Under the pieces are notes generated by a model. The model did no database searches, was not told the DNA's origin, and worked only from the letters and a program-made list of their open reading frames with translations. Shown piece by piece: positions 26,021-35,322 of a DNA stretch of 53,245 nucleotides (positions within the stretch are counted from its first letter, which is position 1; each line of letters begins with the position of its first letter). Made by a program: the position numbers and the translations under genes. Source of the stretch: Candidatus Onthousia excrementipullorum. GTDB lineage: Bacteria > Bacillota_I > Bacilli_A > RF39 > UBA660. The stretch spans positions 1-53,245 of the forward strand of contig DVHC01000027.1 in assembly GCA_018712385.1 (NCBI GenBank), given 5' to 3'.

Positions 26021-28201
26021 TTAAATTATACCATTTTTTAGATAATAATCTAAACTTGTTCTTCTTTTTTGTTCATTAGTATTATTAATAGCATACTCCA
26101 AAGCTTTTATGTCTCCTATCAATATTAATTTTTCTTTACTTCTAGTAACTCCTGTATAAATAAGCTTTCTATATAACATTTTATGATAACCTTTAACTAT
26201 TGGCATAATTATAGTCTTAAACTCACTGCCTTGACTCTTATGAATAGATATTGCATACGCCAAAGAAAAGTTATTAAACATGGTTGGAGTATATTTAACA
26301 GTATTATCATCATAATCTATATATACTTCTTTTTTAGGACTAAGTTTTATTCTACTAATACAGCCAATATCACCATTAAAGACATTGTCATCTGGCATAT
26401 TAGTAAGTTCTATAACTTTATCATTTTCCCTATAAACTACATTACTAATAGATATCTCTTTTTTAGTAGATTTTTTAGGATTTAATAACTCTTGTAAAGT
26501 ATTATTAATATTATCTATACCATTAATAGTCTTATACATAGGTGCAAGTACTTGATAATCAGTATTTTTAATTTTAGATACTTCGTCTTTAATAGTATCT
26601 AATACTTTATTATCAGGACATTTAATAAACTGTAAATCTTCTCCCTTATTAAAGATATCTTTATTAAGTACACCTTCATTAATATCATGAGCGAAGGTTA
26701 TGATATTAGAGTCTTTTCCTTGTCTATAAAGATTTTTTAATCTAATAGTTTTAATCTCTTCACTTTCTAGCATATCATGTAAAACATTCCCTGCTCCTAC
26801 ACTAGGTAATTGATTTGCATCTCCTACAAAGACTATCTTAGTATTAGTAGATAATCCTTTTAATAAATTACAAAGTAATAGAGTATCTAACATACTAGAT
26901 TCATCTATAATAACAAATTCTGCTTTACTTTTATTATACTCATTAACTTGAAACTTATTAGTATCTTTATTCCATTTTAAGAATCTATGAATAGTAGATG
27001 CAGATAGATTAGTAACTTCACTCATTCTCTTACTAGCACGTCCTGTTGGGGCAAGTAAAACAAGTTTTTCCATTAAGTCTTTAGTATTATATTTATTTAA
27101 AGATTGATATAAGTCAATAATACCTTTAATAATAGTAGTTTTACCTGTTCCTGGTCCACCTGTTATAACTAGACATTTATTAGTTAAAGCTTCTCTAATA
27201 GCAGTCTCTTGTTCTTCGTTATAGGTAATATTATTTTTAAGTTCTATTTCTTTTAAAACTTTCTCATAATTCTTTAATGTCTCACTCTTTTCATGAGCTA
27301 GAAGTCTTAAGCGTCTTGCAATAAATATTTCCGCATCATAATACTCTTTTAAATAGATTTTATCTTCTTTAACTACTATTAACTCTAAACTAATTAAATT
27401 ATTTAAGGCTTCTAATAACAATTCATCACTTATATCAGTACCAATTATTCTAATAAAGTAAGGTCTAACTTCATCTAAATAAAAGTAAGTATTGCCAGTT
27501 ACATTAGTAAGTTCTCTTAAAATATAAATAAATACCGCTCTAATTCTTTTAACATCTAACTTTTCTTCAGTATTTTTCTCAAAGATATAATCACAAGTCT
27601 TAAAGTAGATATCATCTATATAATAATAAGCTTTATAGATATCATCATTTATAATATCAAAGCTCTTTTCTTTAAATTTACTATATATTTTAAGACTATC
27701 TCTAGTACTAAACCCTAATTTAGATAGATTAAGAATTATCTCATAACTACCTTGATAATTTTTTAAAGATTCATGCAATACTCTTACTTGTTTTTCACTA
27801 ACTCCTTTAACTAATAATAGATTATTAGGATTTTCTAATATCACATTAAAGGTATCTTCATGAAACATCTCAACTATCGCTTCGGCAGTTTTCTTACCTA
27901 TTCCTTTAAACATATCACTGCTAAGTACACTAACCATAGAATCAGTCTCTTTTGGCATAATTCTTTCAAAAGTATTAACAACAAACTGTTCCCCATACTT
28001 AGAGTGATTTGTAATATTACCTTCTAATACATAAGTATCTATCTCATTTAAATCAGGTAAATAACCTGTAATAGTAATAGTCTTATTAATAAATTTATCT
28101 AAATCTGAACTAGTTTCTTTTACTTTAAATAAACCTATTAAGTAATTATTAGTATTACTTCTAAAAATTGTCTTTTTAAAATTTCCTGTTACTTTACTCA
28201 T
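26021..28201 (-). CDS. recD2: RecD2-type ATP-dependent DNA helicase
   Basis: Stand-alone 5'-3' superfamily 1B helicase involved in DNA repair and fork maintenance, 726 residues. The N-terminal OB-like region is followed by a helix-hairpin-helix (FKGIGKKTAEAIVEMF, about 95-110), Walker A ITGGPGTGKTTII (about 345), motif II VIIDESSMLD, motif III FVGDANQLPSVG and C-terminal SIHKSQGSEF and YTGVTRSKEKL. I chose the ATG at 28201 because AGGTGATACT precedes it. A 25-bp palindrome lies in the short gap to mtaB. Confidence 0.92.
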   Translation of the reverse strand: MSKVTGNFKKTIFRSNTNNYLIGLFKVKETSSDLDKFINKTITITGYLPDLNEIDTYVLEGNITNHSKYGEQFVVNTFERIMPKETDSMVSVLSSDMFKGIGKKTAEAIVEMFHEDTFNVILENPNNLLLVKGVSEKQVRVLHESLKNYQGSYEIILNLSKLGFSTRDSLKIYSKFKEKSFDIINDDIYKAYYYIDDIYFKTCDYIFEKNTEEKLDVKRIRAVFIYILRELTNVTGNTYFYLDEVRPYFIRIIGTDISDELLLEALNNLISLELIVVKEDKIYLKEYYDAEIFIARRLRLLAHEKSETLKNYEKVLKEIELKNNITYNEEQETAIREALTNKCLVITGGPGTGKTTIIKGIIDLYQSLNKYNTKDLMEKLVLLAPTGRASKRMSEVTNLSASTIHRFLKWNKDTNKFQVNEYNKSKAEFVIIDESSMLDTLLLCNLLKGLSTNTKIVFVGDANQLPSVGAGNVLHDMLESEEIKTIRLKNLYRQGKDSNIITFAHDINEGVLNKDIFNKGEDLQFIKCPDNKVLDTIKDEVSKIKNTDYQVLAPMYKTINGIDNINNTLQELLNPKKSTKKEISISNVVYRENDKVIELTNMPDDNVFNGDIGCISRIKLSPKKEVYIDYDDNTVKYTPTMFNNFSLAYAISIHKSQGSEFKTIIMPIVKGYHKMLYRKLIYTGVTRSKEKLILIGDIKALEYAINNTNEQKRRTSLDYYLKNGII

Positions 28202-28229
28202 AGTATCACCTATATTTCTATTTATTATT

Positions 28230-28254
28230 AGTTGTTCGGAATTTCCGAACAACT
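28230..28254. repeat. 25-bp palindrome upstream of recD2
   Basis: The 12-bp perfect arms AGTTGTTCGGAA / TTCCGAACAACT surround one base. A near-identical palindrome lies inside the RhuM-family remnant at 32261-32285, and the copy here reads in one minus frame as SVVRKFRTT, like RhuM. It sits in the mtaB-recD2 gap and may be a regulatory or selfish element. Confidence 0.7.
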
Positions 28255-28267
28255 GATATTATTTATT

Positions 28268-29542
28268 TTAATCTTCTATCTCTCCTATTAAAAAGTCACC
28301 CATATAATTAGTTAATTTTACATTTTTAAAAGTATTAGAAGGAATACACGCCTTTACTTTAACCTTTAAATAATTACTAGTATGTCCTATACTAACACCA
28401 TCTTTAACTTCTTCAAATAATACTTCTAAACTCTTACCAATAAACTTATTAGCATACTCTTTCTCTAACTCATGAGATACTTCAAGAAGTCTTCTTGCTC
28501 TTTCCTTCTTTATATTACCATCTATATGTCCATCCATAGTACTTGCCACAGTCCCTTTTCTATCAGAGTATGGAAAGACATGAATTTTAGAAAAACCAAA
28601 CTTACGAGCATTTTCTATCGTTTCTAAAAAGTCTTCTTCAGTCTCTTTAGGAAAACCTACAATTATATCAGTAGTTATAGATATATCCGGTCTAATATCT
28701 CTAATCTCTTTTAATTTAGCTTCAAAATATTTTAAATCATACTTTCTATTCATTAATTTTAAGACTTTATCACTACCAGCTTGTAGAGGAATATGTAAAT
28801 GATCTACTATTATATTACTATTTTTAATTACATCTAAGACATCACTATTTAACTCTGTTACTTCAATACTAGAGATTCTAAGGCGCTTTAACCCCTCTAT
28901 TTTAATTAAAGCTTTTAAAAGGTCAGCAAAAGTAGTATCAAGGTCTACTCCATAATGTCCTGTATGAATACCAGTTAATACTATTTCTTTAAAACCTTTA
29001 TTAACTAATGTAGTAACTTCCCTAACTACTGTATTTAAGTCTTTACTCCTACACTTTCCTCTAACATATGGAATAATACAATAACTACAAAAGTTCTCAC
29101 AACCATCTTGGACTTTAACAAAAGCCCTACATCTATTTTTAAAATCTGTTATAAACATATCTTCAAAACTATCTTTATCAAGTCCTACTCTTCTAATAGG
29201 TTCTTTATTAGCAAAAAATTCATCAAGTAGTTCTATAATCTTACTTTTATCTTTATTACCAATATAAATATCTACATTATCAAAATCATCAGGATGATCT
29301 TCTGCATAACAACCAAGAACTACTATACAAGCATTAGGATTATTTCTCTTAATACGATGTATTATCTTTCTACTCTTAATATCTGCAGTATTTGTTACAG
29401 TACAAGTATTAATTATATAGACATCAGAAGTCTCATCTAAATTATTTACAACATCATAACCTGCTTCTATTAGTTTTAACATAATATATTCACTTTCATA
29501 AGTATTTACTTTACATCCTAAGGTATAAACACATGCCTTCAT
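28268..29542 (-). CDS. mtaB: tRNA t6A37 methylthiotransferase
   Basis: Radical SAM enzyme that converts N6-threonylcarbamoyladenosine at tRNA position 37 to its 2-methylthio form, 424 residues. The N-terminal UPF0004 domain has cysteines in TLGCKVN, NTCTV and LGCYAE. The radical SAM cluster motif is CENFCSYC (about 150-157), followed by PYVRG, and the C-terminal TRAM domain covers about the last 65 residues. These features match MtaB rather than MiaB or RimO. The neighbouring genes do not indicate regulation. Confidence 0.93.
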   Translation of the reverse strand: MKACVYTLGCKVNTYESEYIMLKLIEAGYDVVNNLDETSDVYIINTCTVTNTADIKSRKIIHRIKRNNPNACIVVLGCYAEDHPDDFDNVDIYIGNKDKSKIIELLDEFFANKEPIRRVGLDKDSFEDMFITDFKNRCRAFVKVQDGCENFCSYCIIPYVRGKCRSKDLNTVVREVTTLVNKGFKEIVLTGIHTGHYGVDLDTTFADLLKALIKIEGLKRLRISSIEVTELNSDVLDVIKNSNIIVDHLHIPLQAGSDKVLKLMNRKYDLKYFEAKLKEIRDIRPDISITTDIIVGFPKETEEDFLETIENARKFGFSKIHVFPYSDRKGTVASTMDGHIDGNIKKERARRLLEVSHELEKEYANKFIGKSLEVLFEEVKDGVSIGHTSNYLKVKVKACIPSNTFKNVKLTNYMGDFLIGEIED

Positions 29543-29573
29543 TACTTCACTTCCTAACTTTTCCTATTTATTA

Positions 29574-30185
29574 TTAATAATATTTACTTATTTTAGTTTT
29601 TACTTTATCACAAATTTTTTGATGTCCTACATTATTAGGATGTAATCCATCAAATAGTTCTTCAATTTCTAATAACTCATAAATATACAAATAGTCAACA
29701 TTATTTTCTAAACAAATATTTTTTAACTCTTTATCAAAATTAATAATTTTAGTATTTAAATAACCTTTTTCTTTATCCCAAGGTAAAGGTGTTACTTTAG
29801 ATTCATCTACTTTTGTTAGTCCTATAAATAATATATTATCAGTATATTTTTTAGCACTATTAATTAAGGTAATAATATTATTTCTAAATGTTTCAAGTGA
29901 AACTCTATCTTCATCTTTTACATTTTGTGTATCATTAATTCCTATAGAAAAAATAATTATTGTATTATCATTCTTATTAAACCTTATTTTACACTCATTA
30001 TCAAATCTATTCTTAATACTCTCTGTAACATCTCCTGAAATTCCTAGATTAAAAATAGTGTAATAACTATTACTATCGTCATTTTCTAAGGCTAATCTTA
30101 AGCGATTTACCCAACCACCTTTTTCTTTATCCCAAGCACCATAAGTAATACTATCTCCAAAAACTAAAATATTTATATCTCTCAT
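29574..30185 (-). CDS. SGNH/GDSL hydrolase
   Basis: Small esterase/lipase-like hydrolase of the SGNH fold, 203 residues, cytoplasmic. The blocks are clear: FGDSIT (residues 9-14, catalytic Ser), NLGISGD (Gly), SIGINDTQ (Asn) and DGLHPNNVGH near 178 (catalytic Asp and His). The substrate is unknown. AAAGGAT lies 11-13 bases before the ATG. A partial duplicate of about 62 bp from this gene lies downstream of the AbiE pair at 30282-30343. Confidence 0.88.
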   Translation of the reverse strand: MRDINILVFGDSITYGAWDKEKGGWVNRLRLALENDDSNSYYTIFNLGISGDVTESIKNRFDNECKIRFNKNDNTIIIFSIGINDTQNVKDEDRVSLETFRNNIITLINSAKKYTDNILFIGLTKVDESKVTPLPWDKEKGYLNTKIINFDKELKNICLENNVDYLYIYELLEIEELFDGLHPNNVGHQKICDKVKTKISKYY

Positions 30186-30281
30186 ATTAGTTTTTTATCC
30201 TTTCTTTTTTACTGAATTCAAGTAATTCATCAAAATCAGATAAATAGTTTTGATCTTGATTACTCTATATTTTTAAAATTC

Positions 30282-30343
30282 ACTGTAACATAGTTTGATA
30301 TTTCTAAATTAATAATAATGTAATAACTATCACTAATTTCATT
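30282..30343 (-). repeat. Relic duplicate of part of the SGNH gene
   Basis: The segment resembles 30022-30083 of the SGNH hydrolase gene, with CTGTAACAT, ATTAA-AATA and TGTAATAACTAT blocks in the same order and spacing. It is out of any gene context and probably marks a past duplication next to the AbiE locus. Confidence 0.5.
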
Positions 30344-30374
30344 GAATTATCCAAACAATTAGTCATTTATATTA

Positions 30375-31196
30375 TTATATTTTAATTGTTTCAATAGATT
30401 TAAAGTAATCAATAACATTATTGATTACTTGTTCAACAGAAATGTCAAGCCAATTATTTCTTGCATCTGATAAACTACGTTTAAAAATATTATTGTTAAG
30501 TATAGTATCTAAATTATTTATTATATCGCCAATATTATTTTCTCTCATTGTTGAATTTTTAATTATAAGTGTATTCATTATATTTAACAAATCTTCTTTA
30601 TTAATTTCGGTTTTATTAATCAAATAATAAATATCAAATATATCTTTATATCTTGTTGTTCTAATACCAAATCTTAACAATGATTTAAGTTTTTCACAAA
30701 TTATTTGTTCTTTTGAATTAATAACTAGTGTTGCACTTTCATTAATCGCCTCTAAATTAAAGCAATATACATCTTGTTTTATATCAAAGTTTTTGTGAAC
30801 ACCTATATCTAACTTAGCAGAAATGCTAGAGTTATTTTCATCTTTTAAAATAACATTAACTCTTTTTCCTTTATAATCTTGATGATGTAATTCTTGTATC
30901 TCTCCATCTATATAAACCTTAATGCCATCATTTACTAAATTTAATGTATCTATGAATTTTTTTATTGATTCATTAGCAAGAGAATATTTTATGAAGTCTA
31001 GATCTAAATCTCTTGTTGCACGTCTTCTATCATTAGATAAACCATACATAACAACTCCACCTTTTATTGTTACGTTTTTATTCATTTTACTTTTAGATAT
31101 CTTATTTAAAATAATATCTTGGCAAATCTTTGCAGAAGCATTAGCAAGTGAAAAACCATTTTCAAGATATTTTCTTCTTAATTCTTCTAAATTCAT
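30375..31196 (-). CDS. AbiEii-type nucleotidyltransferase toxin
   Basis: Toxin half of an AbiE type IV toxin-antitoxin and abortive infection system. In studied members the nucleotidyltransferase inactivates tRNA or uses GTP to arrest growth. The 273-residue protein shows the nucleotidyltransferase core GGVVMYGLSNDRRRATRDLD (residues 47-66, with the DLD metal-binding aspartates), a second acidic strand in ISAKLDIGV, and LESLLRFG-like lysine/arginine helices (EQIICEKLKSLLRFG). The ATG overlaps the antitoxin stop by one base and a GAGGTG site lies inside the antitoxin gene, so the two are co-translated. Confidence 0.88.
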   Translation of the reverse strand: MNLEELRRKYLENGFSLANASAKICQDIILNKISKSKMNKNVTIKGGVVMYGLSNDRRRATRDLDLDFIKYSLANESIKKFIDTLNLVNDGIKVYIDGEIQELHHQDYKGKRVNVILKDENNSSISAKLDIGVHKNFDIKQDVYCFNLEAINESATLVINSKEQIICEKLKSLLRFGIRTTRYKDIFDIYYLINKTEINKEDLLNIMNTLIIKNSTMRENNIGDIINNLDTILNNNIFKRSLSDARNNWLDISVEQVINNVIDYFKSIETIKI

Positions 31197-31738
31197 TAAA
31201 ACACCTCACGCATTAAAGTATCATATAGTGATGATTCATTTTTATAATAAGAAATATATTCTTGAATTTTATATATATCAAGTGTATCAATTTTCTTCCT
31301 ATAATTAGTAATTATTTCCTTATAATAATCAAATGGAATTAAATTCTTTTTTCTGATTAATTCTACTAACATTCTTTCTTCATCATAGATATTGATTTTA
31401 ACACTTTCCACTTCAATCTGTGTTTTACCAAATTCAAATAAATCATTGGGTATAAATATTTGCTTAATATTTTTATCATTGATTCTACTATCTGACCTTT
31501 TAGTTGCTAAATAAAAATAGTCTGGTATAACATCAGTTAAATCATAATAGTAATATGCACTATCAGATGTAAATATTGCATTAGGATATTTTTTTAAAAT
31601 TATTTCTAAAGGATTTACAAACTCTACATCTGAATACAAACCATTATCCACTTTAAACAACTCTTTATTTTCTATAGCCTTATTTAGTTGATAAGTAGAA
31701 TATTTATTTTTATCTAACTCGTTTCTAAAGTACAACAT
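31196..31738 (-). CDS. AbiEi-family antitoxin
   Basis: Partner of the AbiEii toxin, 180 residues. It begins with a winged-helix-like segment (YSTYQLNKAIENKELFKVDNG cut across residues 11-31), typical of AbiEi antitoxins that repress their own operon. The C-terminal antitoxin domain includes IIYD-type strands (KINIYDEERMLVELIRK). The ATG at 31738 follows GGTGGGTGATGAG; two upstream in-frame starts lack a ribosome site. The 85-bp upstream gap may contain the operator, but I see no clear inverted repeat. Confidence 0.85.
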   Translation of the reverse strand: MLYFRNELDKNKYSTYQLNKAIENKELFKVDNGLYSDVEFVNPLEIILKKYPNAIFTSDSAYYYYDLTDVIPDYFYLATKRSDSRINDKNIKQIFIPNDLFEFGKTQIEVESVKINIYDEERMLVELIRKKNLIPFDYYKEIITNYRKKIDTLDIYKIQEYISYYKNESSLYDTLMREVF

Positions 31739-31873
31739 TTTCTCATCACCCACCATAATATTAACAAAATCATACACAAAAATCAACATTTTGTGAATAA
31801 CTTTGTTAATTTTTTAGAGCAATTGATACATTAAGTAGGTAATGAATGAATCATTTAGTCTAAATTAGAGAAC

Positions 31874-32473
31874 CTACCCTATTAAAAATAACCCAGCTGT
31901 GCTTCCATGTGTTGCATAATGCATTTTATTTTGAACAGTCTTAAAAAACTCTATTGATATCTTATCTTTAGGATCATAATCAATTGCCGTTGCATATATA
32001 TCTAATACTTTTCTCCAAAAAACTTTTTCAGATGATCTAATATCACGAATTCTAGCAAGCAATTCTTCAAAGTAAGGACTTTCACCATTATTCTTTAATT
32101 TTTCATCATTAAGTACAAACCCTTTAATCATATATTCTTTTAATTTATCATTTGCCCATTTTCTAAAATTAGTTCCAATATCAGATTTAACTCTAAAACC
32201 TATAGCAACTATCATATCAAGATTATAATACTTCATATCATATGTCTTACCATTTGTAGCAACTGTTCGGAAATTCCGAACAGTTGATTCTTCCTCTAGC
32301 TCCCCCTCTTCGTATATATGCTTTATATGTTCTGAAATATTAGATTTACTAGAATTATATAATTTTACTAATTGTGCTTGATTTAACCAAACAGTACCAT
32401 CTTCTATTTTTACTTCAATATTCTCTTTTCCATTTTTATCTTTATAAATAATTATATTTCCAAATTCACTCAT
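31874..32473 (-). pseudogene. RhuM-family protein, C-terminally truncated
   Basis: Virulence-type RhuM/KilA-related DNA-binding family, normally about 330 residues; here 199. The N-terminal half is well preserved: DGTVWLNQAQLVKLY (helix-turn-helix-like), the STVRNFRTVATNGKTYD block, YYNLDMIVAIGFRVKS and GTNFRKWANDKLKEYMIKGF. The frame stops after MHYATHGSTAGLFLIG, where the family continues for over 100 residues. AAGGAGAG precedes the ATG. The TVRNFRTV block is encoded by a perfect DNA palindrome, 32261-32285. Confidence 0.75.
32261..32285. repeat. Palindrome inside the RhuM-family gene
   Basis: AACTGTTCGGAA / TTCCGAACAGTT with one central base, encoding TVRNFRTV. It has the same core as the palindrome upstream of recD2 at 28230-28254. 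Confidence 0.7.
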
Positions 32474-32543
32474 ATATCTCTCCTTATGCAATGCAAAAAT
32501 AATATTTCTTAAAACTAATATCAATTATTAAGAATTTTTTACC

Positions 32544-32562
32544 TATTCGAATTTTTCGAATA
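32544..32562. repeat. Palindrome upstream of the RhuM-family gene
   Basis: TATTCGAA / TTCGAATA around TTT, about 70 bp before the RhuM start. It could be a self-operator, with a TTCGAA core related to TTCGGAA in the coding palindrome. Confidence 0.45.
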
Positions 32563-32678
32563 ACTTAATATAATAATTAATATTGCTAATTCAGCTTATT
32601 TTACTAAGCCATACTTTTATATAAATGTTTTAATGCTTATTATCTTAACATTAGAAAGAATGTTCGTCAATGATAATT

Positions 32679-33446
32679 TTAAAATAATATTAAAAATTCA
32701 AAAATATCACTAGTAGTAACTTTACTAAAGAAAATAATAAGGAAAGCGATTAAGATAAAAGGTCCAAAAGGTATCATATGTTCTTTATTTTTATAAAGTA
32801 AGTATAATGATACTGGTAATGCTATTAGGGATGCTAAAAAGATAGTTACAAGGCCTAAAAAAGGATCTATAACAAGTCCTAAGACAAAGGATAATTTAAC
32901 ATCTCCTCCCCCTAAAGATTCTTTTTTAAATAAAGCATTACCTAGTTTCATTAAACAATACATAAAAAAGAAAAGTAATGCTCCACTTAATATAGATAAA
33001 AGTCCACCAGTAAATCCTTTTAAGAAGAACTCTAATATTATAATAACTATACTAAAAAAGATAATTACTTCATCAGGTATAATCATATAAGTTAAATCAC
33101 TTGCAAAAATAATCATAGATAAACTGACTATGCATAAAGATAAAACCAAGTCTAGTGAAAAACCAAAACTATAATAAGATAAAGCGAATAAAATAGCAGT
33201 CACTATTTCTATAAAGGGATTTAATAAACTTACTTTCTTATGACAATATCTACATCTTCCCTTTAATATTATATAAGAAAATACTGGTATTAAATCATAC
33301 CAAGCTAAAACGTGTCCACAACTATCACAGATACTTCTATCATTAATAAATTTTTTATTAGTAGATAATCTTAATCCTACACAACAAAAGAAAGACCCAA
33401 AGACTAGGCCTATTATAAAGAAACAAATAATATATAATACTTCCAT
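32679..33446 (-). CDS. Prepilin peptidase (A24 family)
   Basis: Membrane aspartyl protease that cleaves type IV pilin-like leaders and N-methylates the new N-terminus, 255 residues. The N-terminal domain has the paired zinc-binding cysteines CDSCGH and CRYCHK (about 40-75), required for methylation. Catalytic aspartates are in SDLTYMIIPDE and in LGGGDVKLS. About eight membrane helices are predicted. It adjoins a PilC-like gene, and a candidate substrate pilin lies at 43063-43500. Confidence 0.92.
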   Translation of the reverse strand: MEVLYIICFFIIGLVFGSFFCCVGLRLSTNKKFINDRSICDSCGHVLAWYDLIPVFSYIILKGRCRYCHKKVSLLNPFIEIVTAILFALSYYSFGFSLDLVLSLCIVSLSMIIFASDLTYMIIPDEVIIFFSIVIIILEFFLKGFTGGLLSILSGALLFFFMYCLMKLGNALFKKESLGGGDVKLSFVLGLVIDPFLGLVTIFLASLIALPVSLYLLYKNKEHMIPFGPFILIAFLIIFFSKVTTSDIFEFLILF

Positions 33447-33454
33447 ATAATCAC

Positions 33455-34909
33455 CTACTGAATCTTTCCATAAATATCAAACATTGGAACAACTATTGAT
33501 AATAGAATAGTACCAACTATTAAAGCTAAGAATGCTATCATTAAAGGTTCAATAAAGCTTTGCATCTGTTTAACTAAAGTCTTATGTAACACTTGATAGT
33601 AGTTAGCAACTTTTTCCATCATTAAACCTAATTGCCCAGTCTTTTCACCAGTTACAATCATCTCATAAGCAGCAACTGGGAAAGCCCATTGTCCTTTAAA
33701 TGATTCTGATATATTAACACCTTTATTAAGATTGATAATTGTTCTTGCAATAATTTCTTTATATATTTCATTATTAGTTATCTTAGATAATACTTCCATA
33801 CTATCAGTAATAAAAACTCCATGGTTTAAAAGAGAAGCAAATGTTTTAGTAAAATTATATACTTCGTTATAGATAATAATTTGGCTAAATACTGGTATAT
33901 GCATAAGAACTAACTGGACATTCTTTCTAAAGGTTTTGTTTTTCTTATATAGATACACAAATAATCCTACAAAAACAACAACTCCTACAATTATAAAAGC
34001 ATAATAATTAACAATAAAGTCACTAGCATTCATAACGAATGTTGTAATAGCAGGTATCTCTGCATCATTATCTTCATACATCTGTACAAATTGGGGGACA
34101 ATACTAATTAAAATAAAGATGATAACACCTATAGCAATACATAAAACTATAACAGGATAAGTCATAGCAGAAACCATGGCTTTTCTTGTCTCTTCTTTAG
34201 AAGTATAATAATCAGCCATATCATCTAAAACTGATGTTAAGTCACCTGTTAACTCAGCAGTTTTTATCATATTAACTAAAAGTGTTGGGAACTTATCACC
34301 TTGTTTTTCCATAGCAGCAGATAAGTCTTGACCTTTTAATAATTCATATACAACTTTTTGATATACTTTTCTCTGCTCTGCTTTTTCACTTTGTTTTTCC
34401 AAAATTCTAACAGAATCTATTAAGGCAATACCAGCTTTTAAGTAAGTAGATAACTGTGTAAGGGAAAAAGAAAGGTCTGCTGCTGTAAATTTACCACCGA
34501 TATTTATATCTATATCATAGAACTTACGAGGAACTACTTCTATTACTTCATAGCCTTCATTTTGTAAAAATAACCTAACTTCATCAGCACTTGGTCCTTC
34601 AAAAGTACCATTAATTATTTTACCACTACTACCTTTAACTTTATAGCGAAAGGAAATCAATGGTTCTTTATCTATAACAAGTTTCTCTTTAGAATTAATC
34701 TTTGATTCATTCATCATCGCTTCTACTTCTAAAATAGCAGAATCTTCTTTAGCTTTTTCTTCTCTTCTTTTAGTAACTTTACCTCTACTTAGTTTATCAA
34801 CAACTGCTAAAATACCACTATAAGCATAGTTCAATATTCGTTTAGGAGAAAGCAAAATATAATGGACTACATGATATATAAAGATAAATGGCATTGCAAT
34901 TATTTCCAT
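33455..34909 (-). CDS. Type II secretion/type IV pilus inner-membrane protein (PilC/ComGB-like)
   Basis: Polytopic platform protein of a type IV pilus or competence pseudopilus, 484 residues. It has two T2SSF domains: the first from FTAADLSFSLTQLSTYLKAG (about 150-169) and the second from FTKTFASLLNHGVFI (about 350-364), each followed by membrane helices. The first ~85 residues are an extension with a hydrophobic stretch (PFIFIYHVVHYILL) and a charged linker. AAGGAGGAAGTGCT precedes the ATG. The partner GspE/ComGA ATPase is not in the window. Confidence 0.9.
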   Translation of the reverse strand: MEIIAMPFIFIYHVVHYILLSPKRILNYAYSGILAVVDKLSRGKVTKRREEKAKEDSAILEVEAMMNESKINSKEKLVIDKEPLISFRYKVKGSSGKIINGTFEGPSADEVRLFLQNEGYEVIEVVPRKFYDIDINIGGKFTAADLSFSLTQLSTYLKAGIALIDSVRILEKQSEKAEQRKVYQKVVYELLKGQDLSAAMEKQGDKFPTLLVNMIKTAELTGDLTSVLDDMADYYTSKEETRKAMVSAMTYPVIVLCIAIGVIIFILISIVPQFVQMYEDNDAEIPAITTFVMNASDFIVNYYAFIIVGVVVFVGLFVYLYKKNKTFRKNVQLVLMHIPVFSQIIIYNEVYNFTKTFASLLNHGVFITDSMEVLSKITNNEIYKEIIARTIINLNKGVNISESFKGQWAFPVAAYEMIVTGEKTGQLGLMMEKVANYYQVLHKTLVKQMQSFIEPLMIAFLALIVGTILLSIVVPMFDIYGKIQ

Positions 34910-35013
34910 AGCACTTCCTCCTTATTCTTAATTTAATTATATCACTCTATTTTTATATTCACAAGTAGGAAAAATTAATCATATATTAAAGTAAAGGGAA
35001 AGGTAGTGTTTTT

Positions 35014-35307
35014 ATGTACAATCAGTATAATATGGGCATGCCTAATTATATGCCAAGAAGAGGAATTAATTGGAATAATATTTTAAATAATACACAGAGG
35101 ACACTTGGAATAATAAATCAAGCGATACCTATTGTTTATCAAGTAAAACCATTACTTAGTAATGCAAGAACTCTCTTTAGAGTAGCTTCTGCTATTAATA
35201 GTAATGATGAAAAAAGAAATGAACAAACAGATGATACTAATTATAGTGATAATGTAAGTTATGAAGAGACAAAAAAAGATAGCAATGGACCTATATTTTA
35301 TTTATAG
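35014..35307 (+). CDS. VrrA/YqfQ-like small protein
   Basis: 97 residues with a Tyr/Met/Asn-rich start (YNQYNMGMPNYMPRRG), then a helical core ILNNTQRTLGIINQAIPIVYQVKPLLSNARTL-type segment (about 23-54), then an acidic disordered tail. The core pattern of a helix followed by IPIVYQVKPLL resembles the VrrA/YqfQ family of Bacillus, whose function is unknown. The GGGAAAGG site supports the start. It is one of few plus-strand genes and converges on the GNAT gene, sharing a terminator. Confidence 0.55.
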   Translation: MYNQYNMGMPNYMPRRGINWNNILNNTQRTLGIINQAIPIVYQVKPLLSNARTLFRVASAINSNDEKRNEQTDDTNYSDNVSYEETKKDSNGPIFYL

Positions 35308-35322
35308 GACTAACTATCTTTT
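35271..35322. terminator. Bidirectional terminator between VrrA-like and GNAT genes
   Basis: AAAAAAGATAG and CTATCTTTTTT pair across a 29-nt loop that contains a second stem, CCTATA / TATAGG. It has a T-run on both strands between convergent genes and overlaps the VrrA-like stop. Confidence 0.75.

Noticed and set aside
31800-31873. AbiEi operator repeats upstream of the AbiE pair
   Set aside because: I looked for paired inverted repeats and found none beyond chance complementarity.
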